In this document: piece after piece, positions 40,263 to 40,347 of the stretch
Numbering within the stretch: the first letter of the stretch is position 1
How the letters are laid out: each line of letters starts with the position of its first letter
DNA from: Coriobacteriales bacterium
GTDB lineage: Bacteria; Actinomycetota; Coriobacteriia; Coriobacteriales; UBA8131
NCBI GenBank assembly: GCA_031277035.1
Contig: JAISLY010000036.1
Span: forward strand, 1 to 40,347
DNA length: 40,347 nucleotides
Reading direction: 5' to 3'
Position numbers and translations under genes: made by a program
Notes under the pieces: generated by a model
Seen by the model: only the letters and a program-made list of their open reading frames with translations
Told to the model about the DNA's origin: nothing
Database searches by the model: none

Positions 40263-40347
40263 GGTCGGGTAGCTCAGTTGGGACCGAGCGCCCGGGCGGG
40301 GTGCCAGTGGCACGCCGCCAGCGAAGGTCGGGTACGAGCTTGCGAGT
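40263..40347 (+). tRNA. tRNA-like structured RNA, cut by the window end
   Basis: The sequence GGTCGGGTAGCTCAGTTGG looks like a tRNA acceptor strand and D-arm (GCTC pairs with GAGC). What follows is not a normal anticodon arm but a hairpin of GGCGG/CCGCC and GTGCC/GGCAC with a 3-base loop (40295-40319). No anticodon or T-arm can be read before the edge. It could be a tRNA with an insertion, or another small RNA with a similar start. Confidence 0.3.

Overview
The window is a GC-rich, densely packed stretch of bacterial chromosome. It carries most of a carbon-phosphorus (C-P) lyase operon, a glmU-prs-pth block, a Tat-exported flavoprotein paired with a LysR regulator, and a cmk-plsC-ispH block. 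The C-P lyase operon ends in a PHP-type phosphodiesterase (PhnPP) instead of PhnP. The only organism in which I know PhnPP to be characterised is Eggerthella lenta, and Tat lipoprotein flavoproteins of this kind are abundant in the same group. I therefore infer Coriobacteriia, probably Eggerthellaceae. No species can be named from the sequence alone.

Layout. 1-540: two long inverted-repeat elements in tandem after the phn operon. 539-12355 (minus strand): phnD-C-E-E-G-H-I-J-K-M-L-phnPP, most genes overlapping or nearly touching. It covers phosphonate import, transfer to ribose, radical C-P bond cleavage and hydrolysis of the cyclic ribose phosphate. 12557-16576 (minus): EamA transporter, pth, prs, glmU. 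16810-19818: flavoprotein and divergent LysR gene. 19871-24834: a 1057-residue ABC ATPase-permease fusion and a divergent foldase lipoprotein with both parvulin and FKBP domains. 24965-28250 (minus): MATE exporter, biotin-protein ligase, RibU under an FMN riboswitch. 28342-31317 (plus): purE and a YdbS/YdbT-like PH-domain pair. 31407-33986 (minus): cupin protein, YafQ-like toxin with Phd/YefM-like antitoxin, rlmN. 34281-37097 (plus): ddl, thioredoxin-reductase-like flavoprotein, GNAT protein. 37281-39828 (minus): cmk-plsC-ispH. The right end has a sigma70-like promoter and the start of a structured, tRNA-like RNA cut by the window edge.

The most unusual property spans the window. Short GC-rich tandem repeats sit at many gene ends and junctions. 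Where they are translated they form low-complexity tails or linkers on ordinary housekeeping enzymes, and every period I measured there is a multiple of three (12, 15, 18, 21, 24, 30, 36, 39, 42, 48 bp). Arrays between genes have mostly other periods (7, 8, 13-15, 14, 18-19, 22 and 40 bp). This looks like a chromosome-wide process that expands repeats at gene ends, with reading frame as the filter. A second notable point is a GlmU whose uridyltransferase half appears degenerate while its acetyltransferase half is intact.
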